From positions 1-5,506 of the forward strand of contig JBGVFN010000204.1 of assembly GCA_045121095.1 (NCBI GenBank): a DNA stretch of 5,506 nt, in the 5' to 3' direction. Below the pieces are notes generated by a model. That model did no database searches. It was not told the origin of the DNA and saw only the letters and a program-made list of their open reading frames with translations. Source of the stretch: TWA4 sp045121095. Its GTDB lineage: Bacteria; Bacillota; Clostridia; Lachnospirales; Lachnospiraceae. Within the stretch, counting starts at the first letter, position 1, and each line of letters begins with the position of its first letter. Positions 1 to 5,287 of the stretch are shown here, one piece after another. The position numbers and the translations under genes were made by a program.

Positions 1-13
1 TATGCAGAATGTG

Positions 14-105
14 CATCCCATTTTGAGATAAATTTCTCTCAAATGAAGGAGGCGTAGCGGGCTACGCTGACTGAATCTGAGAAAAATTTAGCCAAAACTG
101 GGATG
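14..105. repeat. Long imperfect hairpin, possible small non-autonomous repeat element
   Basis: The two halves of this stretch are approximate reverse complements around a perfect central palindrome: GCGTAGC (52-58), a GG loop, then GCTACGC (61-67). Outward pairings include CTCTCA (36-41) with TGAGAA (78-83, one mismatch), TAAATTT (29-35) with AAATTTA (84-90), TTTTG (21-25) with CAAAA (93-97), and CATCCCA (14-20) with TGGGATG (99-105). Long imperfect hairpins of about 100 bp in intergenic DNA are typical of MITE-like or REP-like elements, but no family is recognised. The left border may lie outside the window. Confidence 0.6.
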
Positions 106-125
106 TGCAGACTGCGTGAATGATT

Positions 126-141
126 TTTCAAACACGCTCTA
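126..141 (-). repeat. End motif of the upstream repeat, recurring inverted after recN
   Basis: Read on the minus strand this is TAGAGCGTGTTTGAAA. The same 16-mer with one mismatch occurs on the plus strand at 2353-2368, overlapping the recN stop codon. The motif also forms a small local hairpin with GCGTG (114-118) against CACGC (133-137). It may be the right end of the repeat that begins near base 14. Confidence 0.5.
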
Positions 142-202
142 GTACTACGACGAACATTGATAACGTAACTTTATCTAAATAAATATAGGTAGTGAAGGCT
201 CC

Positions 203-387
203 ATTACAGACCTGTATTACACGGAGACGCGCTCTCGCTCTACAAACAAAGCTTCACTGGAGCTTTGTTTGCATGTTAACGATGCCCAAACGTAGCGGAC
301 ACTAAACTCTCGTCTTTCTTTATAGAAAGCCGCTCGTTAAGTGCCGACGTTTGACCAAAGGTCTCCTTAGCAATGCAGGTCTGTAAT
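203..387. other. Branched structured element (three-way-junction fold), possible ncRNA or palindromic mobile repeat
   Basis: The outer stem pairs 203-218 (ATTACAGACCTGTATT) with 372-387 (one T/G mismatch, which is a G-U pair in RNA), then GGAGAC (223-228) with GTCTCC (361-366). Two hairpins lie inside. The first pairs CAAACAAAGCT (243-253) perfectly with AGCTTTGTTTG (261-271). The second is a long bulged hairpin at 288-352, with AAACGT facing ACGTTT at its base and CTTTCT facing AGAAAG at its tip around a TTAT loop. A seven-T run follows at 401-407, and a promoter-like TTGATA/TAAATA pair with 17-nt spacing lies at 157-185. TCC flanks both sides (200-202 and 388-390). The structure is plain in the sequence. 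Whether it is transcribed, or is a MITE-like DNA element, is undecided, and no known RNA family is recognised. Confidence 0.55.
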
Positions 388-478
388 TCCGCCATTTACG
401 TTTTTTTATAAAAATTTAGGCAGTACACAAGTAATGTTCGCTCTAAAAGGCACACGGTCATGTTGGCTGAATCGTTAC

Positions 479-517
479 AAAAAAGCAGGCACTGAAATAA
501 AGTGCTTGCTTTTTTTT
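479..517 (+). terminator. Strong intrinsic terminator upstream of recN
   Basis: A-run plus GCAGGCACT (479-493) pairs with AGTGCTTGC plus T-run (501-517) around a 7-nt loop, giving a 15-bp stem with one G-U pair and eight terminal Ts. The A-run on the left makes it potentially bidirectional. It separates recN from whatever lies upstream, so recN should be transcribed from its own promoter. Confidence 0.85.
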
Positions 518-534
518 GACTCCTGCGCTATAAT
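506..534 (+). promoter_or_regulatory. Candidate sigma-A promoter of recN
   Basis: A perfect -10 box TATAAT (529-534) is preceded at 17-nt spacing by a weak -35 candidate TTGCTT (506-511), which lies in the 3' arm and T-run of the preceding terminator. Transcription would start near base 541, inside the cluster of LexA-like boxes. This is a classic arrangement for SOS repression. Confidence 0.6.
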
Positions 535-536
535 CG

Positions 537-575
537 GAACAAACATTCGAGAACAACTGTTCACAACGTTTGTTC
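537..575. promoter_or_regulatory. LexA (SOS) operator cluster in front of recN
   Basis: GAACAACTGTTC at 551-562 matches the Gram-positive LexA/DinR core GAACNNNNGTTC exactly. It is flanked by two one-mismatch versions: GAACAAACATTC (537-548) and CAACGTTTGTTC (564-575). The outer halves GAACAAAC (537-544) and GTTTGTTC (568-575) are also perfect reverse complements, so the whole 39-bp block is a nested palindrome. It begins 2 nt after the -10 box. recN is a known SOS gene in many bacteria, which fits. The central box is well supported; use of the side boxes is inferred. Confidence 0.8.
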
Positions 576-662
576 TGGTACAGGGTTCATATATCAATAG
601 TGAATATTATAAAAACATAGATACAATCATTTAGAATAGATAATAGAGTGAGATATGGCGCA

Positions 663-670
663 GGGGGAGG
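663..670 (+). promoter_or_regulatory. Ribosome binding site that sets the recN start
   Basis: GGGGGAGG lies 8 nt before ATG 679. The in-frame ATG at 655 has no comparable site and would add eight residues that RecN proteins normally lack. The 679 start is therefore preferred. Confidence 0.75.
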
Positions 671-678
671 ATGATCGT

Positions 679-2355
679 ATGCTGATGCATTTACACGTAA
701 AGAATTTTGCTTTGATTGAAGAAGCAGATATGGAATTTGGAAGCGGTCTGAATATACTTACAGGAGAAACTGGTGCAGGTAAATCCATCCTGATCGATGC
801 AGTGAATCTGGCACTGGGTGGAAAAGCAGGTGCCAATGTGATACGTGCAGGTGCAGAGTATGCTTATGTAGAACTGGTTTTTCAGCTTGAAGAAGAGAAA
901 CAGCAGCAGCTTCGGGAACTGGATATTGAAACCGAGGACGGCATCCTGATCCTGTCCAGGAAGATTCAGAAAGGACGCAGCATCTTTAAAGTGAATGATG
1001 AGACTGTTACTGCAGCCAAAGTGCGCCGTATGACAGGTTATCTGATTGATATTCATGGGCAGCATGAGCATCAGTCTTTGATGTATAAGTATAAACATTT
1101 GGAGATATTGGATGCTTATGCTGGTCAGGCCATTCTTCCTGTGAAAGAAAAGCTGACATCTGCATATAGTGAATATGTACAGCTTTGCCGTCGGCTGCAG
1201 ACCTTTTCCATGGAAGAAGAAGTGCGTCTTAGAGAAGTGGATTTTCTGCGATTTGAAATTAATGAAATCGTATCCGCCAATCTGAAAGAAGGCGAAGAGG
1301 CAGAACTGGAACAGGTTTATAAAAAGATAGTCAACAGCCGTAATATTATGGAATCCATGGGAATTGTACAGGATGTTCTGGGATACAGCAGCAATACATC
1401 AGCAGGAGAAGCGGTGTCCAGAGCTGTACGGGAACTCCAGTCTGTTCTGCGGTATGATGATTCCTTAAATCCCATTGCTTCTCAGCTTCAGGATCTGGAA
1501 TCCATTTTATCCGACATTAATCATGATATCGCATCTTACATGGATGAATTAAGCTTTGATCAGGAGACTTACGAAGAAGTGCACAATCGTCTGGACTGCA
1601 TTCGTTCCCTTCAGGCCAAATATGGACGGGATTACAGTCAGATTATGGAGAGCCTGAAAGAGAAACAGGAACGTTTACAGGAACTGGAACACTATGACGA
1701 AAACCGTAAAAAGACATTAAAAGCCTGTGAAATGTCCAAAAAGCAGGTACTTTGTTTCTGTGAGGAACTGTCTCTTCTGCGCAAAAAAGCTGCTGTACCG
1801 CTGGTTCAGGCCATTACTGCCAGTTTGCAGGAGCTGAATTTCCTTCAGGTATCCTTTGATATGAAGTTTGAGCGTTCCGGTCAGTTTGGAAGCAATGGAT
1901 TTGACGATGCGGAATTTGTCATATCTACAAATCCCGGTCAGCCTCTGCAGCCTCTGGGTGATGTGGCATCCGGCGGTGAACTTTCCCGTATTATGCTGGC
2001 TGTTAAAGCAGTTTTGGCAGATACCGATCAGATACCCACGTTGATTTTTGACGAAATTGACACTGGTATCAGTGGCCGCACCGCAGCCTGCGTATCGGAA
2101 AAACTTTCCTGGATTGGCCGTACCCATCAGGTACTTTGCATTACGCATCTTCCTCAGATTGCTTCCATGGCAGATAATCATTTTATGATCGCAAAACATA
2201 TTGTCGATCAGAAGACCCTCACAACCATCAGTCATTTGCAGGAAGAAGATTCCGTCAGAGAACTGGCAAGACTTCTGGGCGGTGTCCAGATAACCGATGC
2301 CGTTCTGGAAAATGCAAGAGAGCTGAAAGCCATGGCAGGACAGTACCGGCATTAG
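679..2355 (+). CDS. recN: DNA repair protein RecN (SMC-like ATPase)
   Basis: RecN is a cytoplasmic SMC-like ATPase recruited early to DNA double-strand breaks, where it holds or organises ends for RecA-dependent recombination. The protein is 558 residues from ATG 679, close to the usual 550-580. The N-terminus (MLMHLHVKNFALIEE) and Walker A GETGAGKS (residues 29-36) are typical. The centre (roughly 150-340) is rich in Glu, Lys, Leu and Gln, as expected for the short antiparallel coiled coil. The C-terminal half has the ABC signature SGGELS (431-436), Walker B LIFDE (455-459) and the switch-histidine motif ITHLPQIA (H490). All ATPase motifs are intact. The gene has its own LexA-covered promoter, so DNA-damage induction is likely. 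spoIVB follows 203 bp downstream, the common order in endospore formers. An alternative start at 655 would give 566 residues. Confidence 0.97.
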   Translation: MLMHLHVKNFALIEEADMEFGSGLNILTGETGAGKSILIDAVNLALGGKAGANVIRAGAEYAYVELVFQLEEEKQQQLRELDIETEDGILILSRKIQKGRSIFKVNDETVTAAKVRRMTGYLIDIHGQHEHQSLMYKYKHLEILDAYAGQAILPVKEKLTSAYSEYVQLCRRLQTFSMEEEVRLREVDFLRFEINEIVSANLKEGEEAELEQVYKKIVNSRNIMESMGIVQDVLGYSSNTSAGEAVSRAVRELQSVLRYDDSLNPIASQLQDLESILSDINHDIASYMDELSFDQETYEEVHNRLDCIRSLQAKYGRDYSQIMESLKEKQERLQELEHYDENRKKTLKACEMSKKQVLCFCEELSLLRKKAAVPLVQAITASLQELNFLQVSFDMKFERSGQFGSNGFDDAEFVISTNPGQPLQPLGDVASGGELSRIMLAVKAVLADTDQIPTLIFDEIDTGISGRTAACVSEKLSWIGRTHQVLCITHLPQIASMADNHFMIAKHIVDQKTLTTISHLQEEDSVRELARLLGGVQITDAVLENARELKAMAGQYRH

Positions 2356-2368
2356 AGCGCGTTTGAAA
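2353..2368 (+). repeat. Inverted copy of the upstream repeat end motif at the recN stop codon
   Basis: TAGAGCGCGTTTGAAA matches the minus strand of 126-141 at 15 of 16 positions. The first three bases are the recN stop codon. It is probably the remaining end of a repeat of the same family as the one near the window start, here placed right against the gene end. No obvious intrinsic terminator follows recN. Confidence 0.45.
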
Positions 2369-2444
2369 CATGCTTTATATTGCTTTTGTAGCTGTCAGAT
2401 GTATTTCAGACGATTGCAATTGCCATTGGAAACCAGAAAATACA

Positions 2445-2474
2445 TGATTCACAATTAAAAATTATCGCATAATA
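2445..2474 (+). promoter_or_regulatory. Candidate sigma-G type promoter for spoIVB
   Basis: CATAATA (2468-2474) fits the forespore sigma-G -10 pattern (CATNNTA). A partial -35, TGATTC (2445-2450), lies 17 nt upstream. spoIVB is known to be under forespore sigma-F/sigma-G control in Bacillus, so the position about 85 bp before the start codon makes sense. The -35 half is weak, so this is a suggestion. Confidence 0.4.
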
Positions 2475-2558
2475 ATCTCAGAGACAACACACAGGAGTTT
2501 TTCAGGTTGATTTATTCAGCCAGTTCAGAAAGTCGGTTGGAGTAAGGGAGGAATTATT

Positions 2559-3815
2559 ATGCGGGGTGATACAGATTATAAAGGACATCAGAAATATCGG
2601 ACTTTTTTAAAAAGACTGTATATGTTGATGTCCTGCTTTACATTACTATATTTTTTCGTTTTTACAGAATCTTATACAAGATTTCAGCCGGTGGATTTGA
2701 CCGATTCTTCGGCAAAAACGGAATCCGTTGAATCCGTTGGGATTGCAGAGCAGGCGGCTATATCGGGAGCGGCTTCCAATTATAAATGGGAGCAAAAGGC
2801 AGGCAGCAGTAAAAAGACTTCGGAAACATCAAAAGGAAAAAAGCTTTTACCCTGTGGGATACCAGTGGGGATTTATCTGGAAACAAAAGGTGTTCTGGTA
2901 ACAGAAGTAACAGAGGTTACCACTTCAGAAGGAAAAGTAATAACACCTTGTGACAGTTTGCTGGAAGCAGGAGATTATATCTTAAAAGCAGATGGAAAAG
3001 AAGTTACATCGAAGGAACAATTTCAGTCCATTGTGAAAGAAGGAAACGGTACACCGCTTCAATTAACCATCGAACACAATGGAAAGCAAAAAAATGTAAA
3101 AATTCAGCCAGTATTATCCGATTCCGGAGAATATATAGCTGGATTATGGATACGGGACAATATGCATGGAATCGGAACCATGACCTGGCTGGATGAAAAT
3201 GGTGATTTTGCGGCATTGGGTCACTGTATCAGTGACATAGACACCGGTGTTTTACTGGAAATGGATCAGGGACAGTTGTATCAGGCGGAAATCTATTCGC
3301 TGATAAAAGGAAGCAGCAGTCATCCCGGTTCTCTGGCAGGAGCCATTGACTACCGGATGCAGTCCTGCATCGGAACCGTAAAGGAAAATACCGAGCAGGG
3401 GATTTTTGGACAGGGAAACAAAGCAATCAAAAATCTGATTCTGGAACGGTTAAGTGATTTTTATCAGCGGGATTCCTTTGAAGAAATCTGGCAGCAGGGC
3501 GCATTGGAAACCGCTGGAAAGGAAGAGATTAAAAACGGAAAAGCACAGATGCTGAACTGTTTTAATGGGGAATATGAGTTGTATGATATTGAAATCAAAA
3601 AGGCAGCAGAAACAGAGCAGGGCTATGGGAATATTAATCTGGAAATTACAGTAACAGATTCGAAACTGCTGAAACAAACAGGCGGAATTTTGCAGGGAAT
3701 GTCGGGAAGTCCCATTATTCAGGACGGGAAACTGGTGGGGGCTGTGACCCACGTGCTGGTGAATGACCCGACACGAGGATACGGGATTTTTATTGAAAAT
3801 ATGCTGGAGCATTGA
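2559..3815 (+). CDS. spoIVB: SpoIVB peptidase (sporulation sigma-K checkpoint protease)
   Basis: SpoIVB is a family S55 serine protease made in the forespore. In Bacillus it crosses to the space between the two forespore membranes and cleaves SpoIVFA, releasing the block on pro-sigma-K processing. The product is 418 residues. It has a short basic N-terminus, a single membrane segment at about 20-36, a linker, a PDZ domain at about 96-190 (starting LLPCGIPVGIYL), and the protease domain to the end. The likely triad is H222 (GHCISD), D367 and S382 (GMSGSP), with the 15-residue D-to-S spacing of the Bacillus enzyme. The RBS AAGGGAGG (2544-2551) sits 7 nt before the ATG. The last ~100 nt are GC-rich compared with the rest of the gene (37 of 60 bases at 3721-3780, against about 24-28 of 60 just before). 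A diverged second copy of this same 3' end lies at 5075-5197. The present tail may therefore have been acquired together with the fic segment. No terminator follows this stop codon. Confidence 0.95.
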   Translation: MRGDTDYKGHQKYRTFLKRLYMLMSCFTLLYFFVFTESYTRFQPVDLTDSSAKTESVESVGIAEQAAISGAASNYKWEQKAGSSKKTSETSKGKKLLPCGIPVGIYLETKGVLVTEVTEVTTSEGKVITPCDSLLEAGDYILKADGKEVTSKEQFQSIVKEGNGTPLQLTIEHNGKQKNVKIQPVLSDSGEYIAGLWIRDNMHGIGTMTWLDENGDFAALGHCISDIDTGVLLEMDQGQLYQAEIYSLIKGSSSHPGSLAGAIDYRMQSCIGTVKENTEQGIFGQGNKAIKNLILERLSDFYQRDSFEEIWQQGALETAGKEEIKNGKAQMLNCFNGEYELYDIEIKKAAETEQGYGNINLEITVTDSKLLKQTGGILQGMSGSPIIQDGKLVGAVTHVLVNDPTRGYGIFIENMLEH

Positions 3816-3844
3816 GTCATGCAGGAAGACGGAAAAGAGTCTAA

Positions 3845-3897
3845 TATACATCATCACTATTGAAATCTACATCATTTTGCACTAAAATGATGTAGAT
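3845..3897. repeat. Left repeat block of the fic segment (three TCTACATCA motifs)
   Basis: A perfect 14-bp hairpin, ATCTACATCATTTT (3865-3878), GCACT loop, AAAATGATGTAGAT (3884-3897), is preceded by an outer single motif TATACATCA (3845-3853, one mismatch to TCTACATCA). Motif starts are 21 and 22 nt apart, close to two helical turns. The reverse complement of the right block (4976-5028) aligns with this stretch along most of its length, so the two behave like imperfect terminal inverted repeats of about 55 bp. Confidence 0.85.
3860..3888 (+). promoter_or_regulatory. fic promoter embedded in the left repeat block
   Basis: TTGAAA (3860-3865) and TAAAAT (3883-3888) are each one base from the sigma-A consensus and are spaced exactly 17 nt. 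One TCTACATCA motif (3866-3874) fills the start of the spacer. Its inverted partner (3888-3896) covers the end of the -10 box and the bases up to the expected start point. A protein bound to this palindrome would block RNA polymerase. The C-terminal winged helix of Fic is the obvious candidate, by inference only. Confidence 0.7.
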
Positions 3898-3909
3898 AAT
3901 TTCAAAATG

Positions 3910-3915
3910 AAGGAG
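3910..3915 (+). promoter_or_regulatory. Ribosome binding site that sets the fic start
   Basis: AAGGAG lies 6 nt before ATG 3922. The in-frame ATG at 3907 overlaps this site and so cannot be its start. The shorter protein is preferred. Confidence 0.85.
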
Positions 3916-3921
3916 ATTCCG

Positions 3922-4968
3922 ATGAGAGTATTTGATTATTATAAGGAGCCGGAAAAACTGTTAACGCCGGAAATTGTTCAAATGGTTGCTGGAATTCACG
4001 AACATAAAGGTAAACAGGAGCTTTTTCTAGAAGCCAATATTGATGAACTGAAAACATTGTTGGAAGTTGCTTTGATTCAAAGTACAGGTGCATCTAACAG
4101 AATTGAAGGTATTTACACCAGTGATAAGCGACTGGAGGAACTGGTAAGTCAAAAAGCGGAACCTCGTAATCGTTCCGAACAGGAAATCGCGGGTTATCGT
4201 GAAGTGCTTTCCACAATTCATGAGAGCTACGAATATATCAATCCAAGACCGAATATTATCTTGCAGTTACATCGTGATTTATATTCCTATTCTCAGTCTG
4301 GAGCCGGTGGTAATTATAAAAACTCAGATAATGTGATTGCTGAGACAGATGCTGAAGGGCATCAAAAAGTAAGATTTATTCCTGTTCCAGCATTTCAGAC
4401 TGCTGAAGCAATGGATGAGTTATGCACCCGTTTCCTTGAAGCGTGGGAAGCAAACAAAATGGATAAGTTGGTGCTTATTCCAATGTTTATTTTGGATTTT
4501 CTCTGCATCCATCCTTTCAATGATGGTAATGGTCGTATGAGCCGACTTCTTACCCTTCTCTTATTTTATAAGGCAGGATATATTGTAGGTAAATATGTCA
4601 GTATGGAAATGCTGATTGAAAAAACGAAAGAGACCTACTATGAAGCATTGCAGGCAAGCTCAACCGGATGGCACGAGAATAAGAATGCCTATGAGCCGTT
4701 TGTGAAATATTATCTTGGTATCATTCTGAAAGCCTATAATGAATTTGAAAGTCGTGTGGAACATTTGAAATACCGTACACTTTCTAAGCCGGAAAGAATT
4801 AAAGTCATCATTGATAATAAGGTTGGAAAAATAACTAAGAAAGAAATTATGGATCAATGTCCAGATATTAGCAAAATAACTGTTGAAAGAACCTTGGCAG
4901 ATTTGGTTAAGAGCGAATATATTGCTAAGGTTGGTGCAGGGCGTTCAACAGGGTATGTTCGTCTTTGA
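3922..4968 (+). CDS. Fic family protein (class II, with C-terminal winged helix)
   Basis: Fic-domain enzymes usually transfer AMP from ATP to a hydroxyl side chain of a target protein. The target here is unknown. The protein has 348 residues. The N-terminal Fic_N-type helical region carries the inhibitory motif SNRIEG (58-63; pattern [S/T]xxxE[G/N], with E62 expected to compete with the ATP gamma-phosphate), which marks class II self-inhibited Fic proteins. The catalytic motif HPFNDGNGRMSR (197-208) has the full HxFx[D/E]GNGRxxR pattern, so activity is likely. The last ~60 residues (about 285-348) resemble a winged helix-turn-helix (KKEIMDQCPDISKITVERTLADLVKSEYI), as in Fic proteins of the Shewanella SoFic type. 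The gene has its own promoter, overlapped by palindromic motifs, and similar motifs follow the stop codon. No separate antitoxin gene is present, as expected when the inhibitory helix is built in. A role in defence, stress or self-regulation cannot be told from sequence. Confidence 0.93.
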   Translation: MRVFDYYKEPEKLLTPEIVQMVAGIHEHKGKQELFLEANIDELKTLLEVALIQSTGASNRIEGIYTSDKRLEELVSQKAEPRNRSEQEIAGYREVLSTIHESYEYINPRPNIILQLHRDLYSYSQSGAGGNYKNSDNVIAETDAEGHQKVRFIPVPAFQTAEAMDELCTRFLEAWEANKMDKLVLIPMFILDFLCIHPFNDGNGRMSRLLTLLLFYKAGYIVGKYVSMEMLIEKTKETYYEALQASSTGWHENKNAYEPFVKYYLGIILKAYNEFESRVEHLKYRTLSKPERIKVIIDNKVGKITKKEIMDQCPDISKITVERTLADLVKSEYIAKVGAGRSTGYVRL

Positions 4969-4975
4969 AAACGAT

Positions 4976-5028
4976 TATCTACATCATTTTAACGGAAAAT
5001 GATGTAGATAGTTTCTTGGTGATGTAGA
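4976..5028. repeat. Right repeat block of the fic segment (three TCTACATCA motifs)
   Basis: A perfect 15-bp hairpin, TATCTACATCATTTT (4976-4990), AACGG loop, AAAATGATGTAGATA (4996-5010), is followed by an outer single motif TGATGTAGA (5020-5028). The order is the mirror image of the left block, and motif starts are 22 and 20 nt apart. The hairpin begins 7 nt after the fic stop codon but has only four Ts inside the stem and no T-run after it. It is a poor terminator. Confidence 0.85.
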
Positions 5029-5074
5029 TACCATAAGCTCTGGTGAAGCGTGTTGTCCATACTTGAAATCACTC

Positions 5075-5197
5075 GTGTCAGGCAGCCCGATTATATAGGA
5101 CGGGAAGTTGGTGGGTGCGGTGACTCACGTTTTAGTAAATGATTCCACACGGGGGTATGGTATATTCATCGAGAATATGTTAGAAGCAGCAGAATAA
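5075..5197 (+). pseudogene. Displaced 3' fragment of a diverged spoIVB
   Basis: In frame this reads VSGSPII, stop, DGKLVGAVTHVLVNDSTRGYG, then IFIENMLEAAE and a TAA stop. It matches the last ~37 codons of the intact spoIVB (3699-3815). From the catalytic serine codon to the MLE codons, 29 of 108 bases differ, but only two codons change meaning: a CAG-to-TAG nonsense change (5096-5098) and P to S. The final residues differ too (AAE instead of H). Similarity stops abruptly before 5075, at the GMSGSP codons. The near-absence of replacement changes shows that this sequence was long under selection as a working spoIVB in another lineage or copy. It cannot be a recent local duplicate. It has no RBS or start and is not translated as a unit. 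An intrinsic terminator follows it, which suggests this is the original gene end of the locus. Confidence 0.88.
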
Positions 5198-5206
5198 ACG
5201 ATTTGG

Positions 5207-5233
5207 CAGGGGCGAAATGCCCCTGTTTCTTCT
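5207..5233 (+). terminator. Intrinsic terminator after the spoIVB fragment
   Basis: CAGGGGC (5207-5213), GAAAT loop, GCCCCTG (5219-5225), then TTTCTTCT. The 7-bp GC-rich stem with a modest T-rich tail starts 10 nt after the stop codon of the fragment. It is probably the native spoIVB terminator. Today it would end transcription reading out of fic. Confidence 0.75.
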
Positions 5234-5242
5234 GCGATTTTG

Positions 5243-5251
5243 TGATATAAT
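5243..5251 (+). promoter_or_regulatory. Extended -10 promoter for the nucleotidyltransferase gene
   Basis: TGATATAAT is a perfect extended -10 (TGNTATAAT). No good -35 is visible in the terminator tail upstream, which the TG extension can offset. The expected start point is near 5258, about 30 nt before the gene. Confidence 0.6.
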
Positions 5252-5287
5252 CAGTTAAACAAACTTGAATTTGACGAGGTGATTAAA

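Larger units (their letters stand above)
1..678. other. Gene-free region upstream of recN, rich in structured DNA
   Basis: I see no convincing protein-coding gene here. The only sizeable open frame (434-634, plus strand) crosses the terminator and the SOS operators and has no ribosome binding site, so it is not called. From left to right the stretch holds a long imperfect hairpin (14-105), a terminal motif that recurs inverted after recN (126-141), a branched inverted-repeat element (203-387), an intrinsic terminator (479-517), and the recN promoter with its LexA-type operators (506-575). In many Clostridia argR or another biosynthetic gene lies immediately upstream of recN. Here no such gene is visible within 650 bases, which suggests that repeat-type DNA has expanded the gap. 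Confidence 0.7.
3845..5028 (+). mobile_element. Putative fic-carrying cassette bounded by mirror-image repeat blocks
   Basis: The fic gene and nothing else lies between two mirror-image blocks of TCTACATCA motifs, and the unit is placed between an intact spoIVB and a displaced fragment of a diverged spoIVB 3' end. This is the footprint of inserted DNA. It contains no transposase or integrase, and I found no clear target-site duplication at the block borders, so any movement would have been by recombination or with an enzyme supplied elsewhere. The true borders may be wider, from within spoIVB (about 3700) to about 5075. The alternative is that the blocks are only regulatory operators. Confidence 0.4.

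Noticed and set aside
434..634. Open frame of 66 codons upstream of recN
   Set aside because: It runs through the terminator hairpin, its T-run, the promoter and the LexA boxes; it has no RBS and no recognisable protein features.
655..678. Earlier in-frame start for recN (ATG 655)
   Set aside because: It has no good RBS, while GGGGGAGG is ideally placed for ATG 679, where the sequence begins to look like other RecN N-termini.
691..2352. Antisense open frames over recN (for example 1717-2352 minus)
   Set aside because: They are shadows of a strongly conserved plus-strand gene with every ATPase motif intact, and have no domain signal of their own.
2721..2915. Short tandem 9-mers in spoIVB (GAATCCGTT at 2721, GTAACAGA at 2898)
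   Set aside because: Only two copies each, encoding ESVESV and VTEVTEV. They are in frame and look like ordinary low-complexity coding sequence.
3907..3921. Earlier in-frame start for fic (ATG 3907)
   Set aside because: The codons after it overlap the AAGGAG site itself, which is correctly spaced for ATG 3922.
4976..5010. Right hairpin as an intrinsic terminator for fic
   Set aside because: The stem is AT-rich and no T-run follows. The GC-rich hairpin at 5207 is a better terminator.
3845..5028. CRISPR array
   Set aside because: The repeated motif is only 9 bp in inverted arrangement around a gene. There are no regular direct repeats with spacers.
3838..5035. Target-site duplication at the borders of the fic repeat blocks
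   Set aside because: The bases outside the left block (AGTCTAA) and right block (TACCATA) show no convincing direct repeat, so classic transposition is not supported.
5096..5098. TAG in the spoIVB fragment read as recoding (pyrrolysine or readthrough)
   Set aside because: The fragment has no start, no RBS and lacks the rest of the protease. A nonsense mutation in a dead fragment is the simple explanation.
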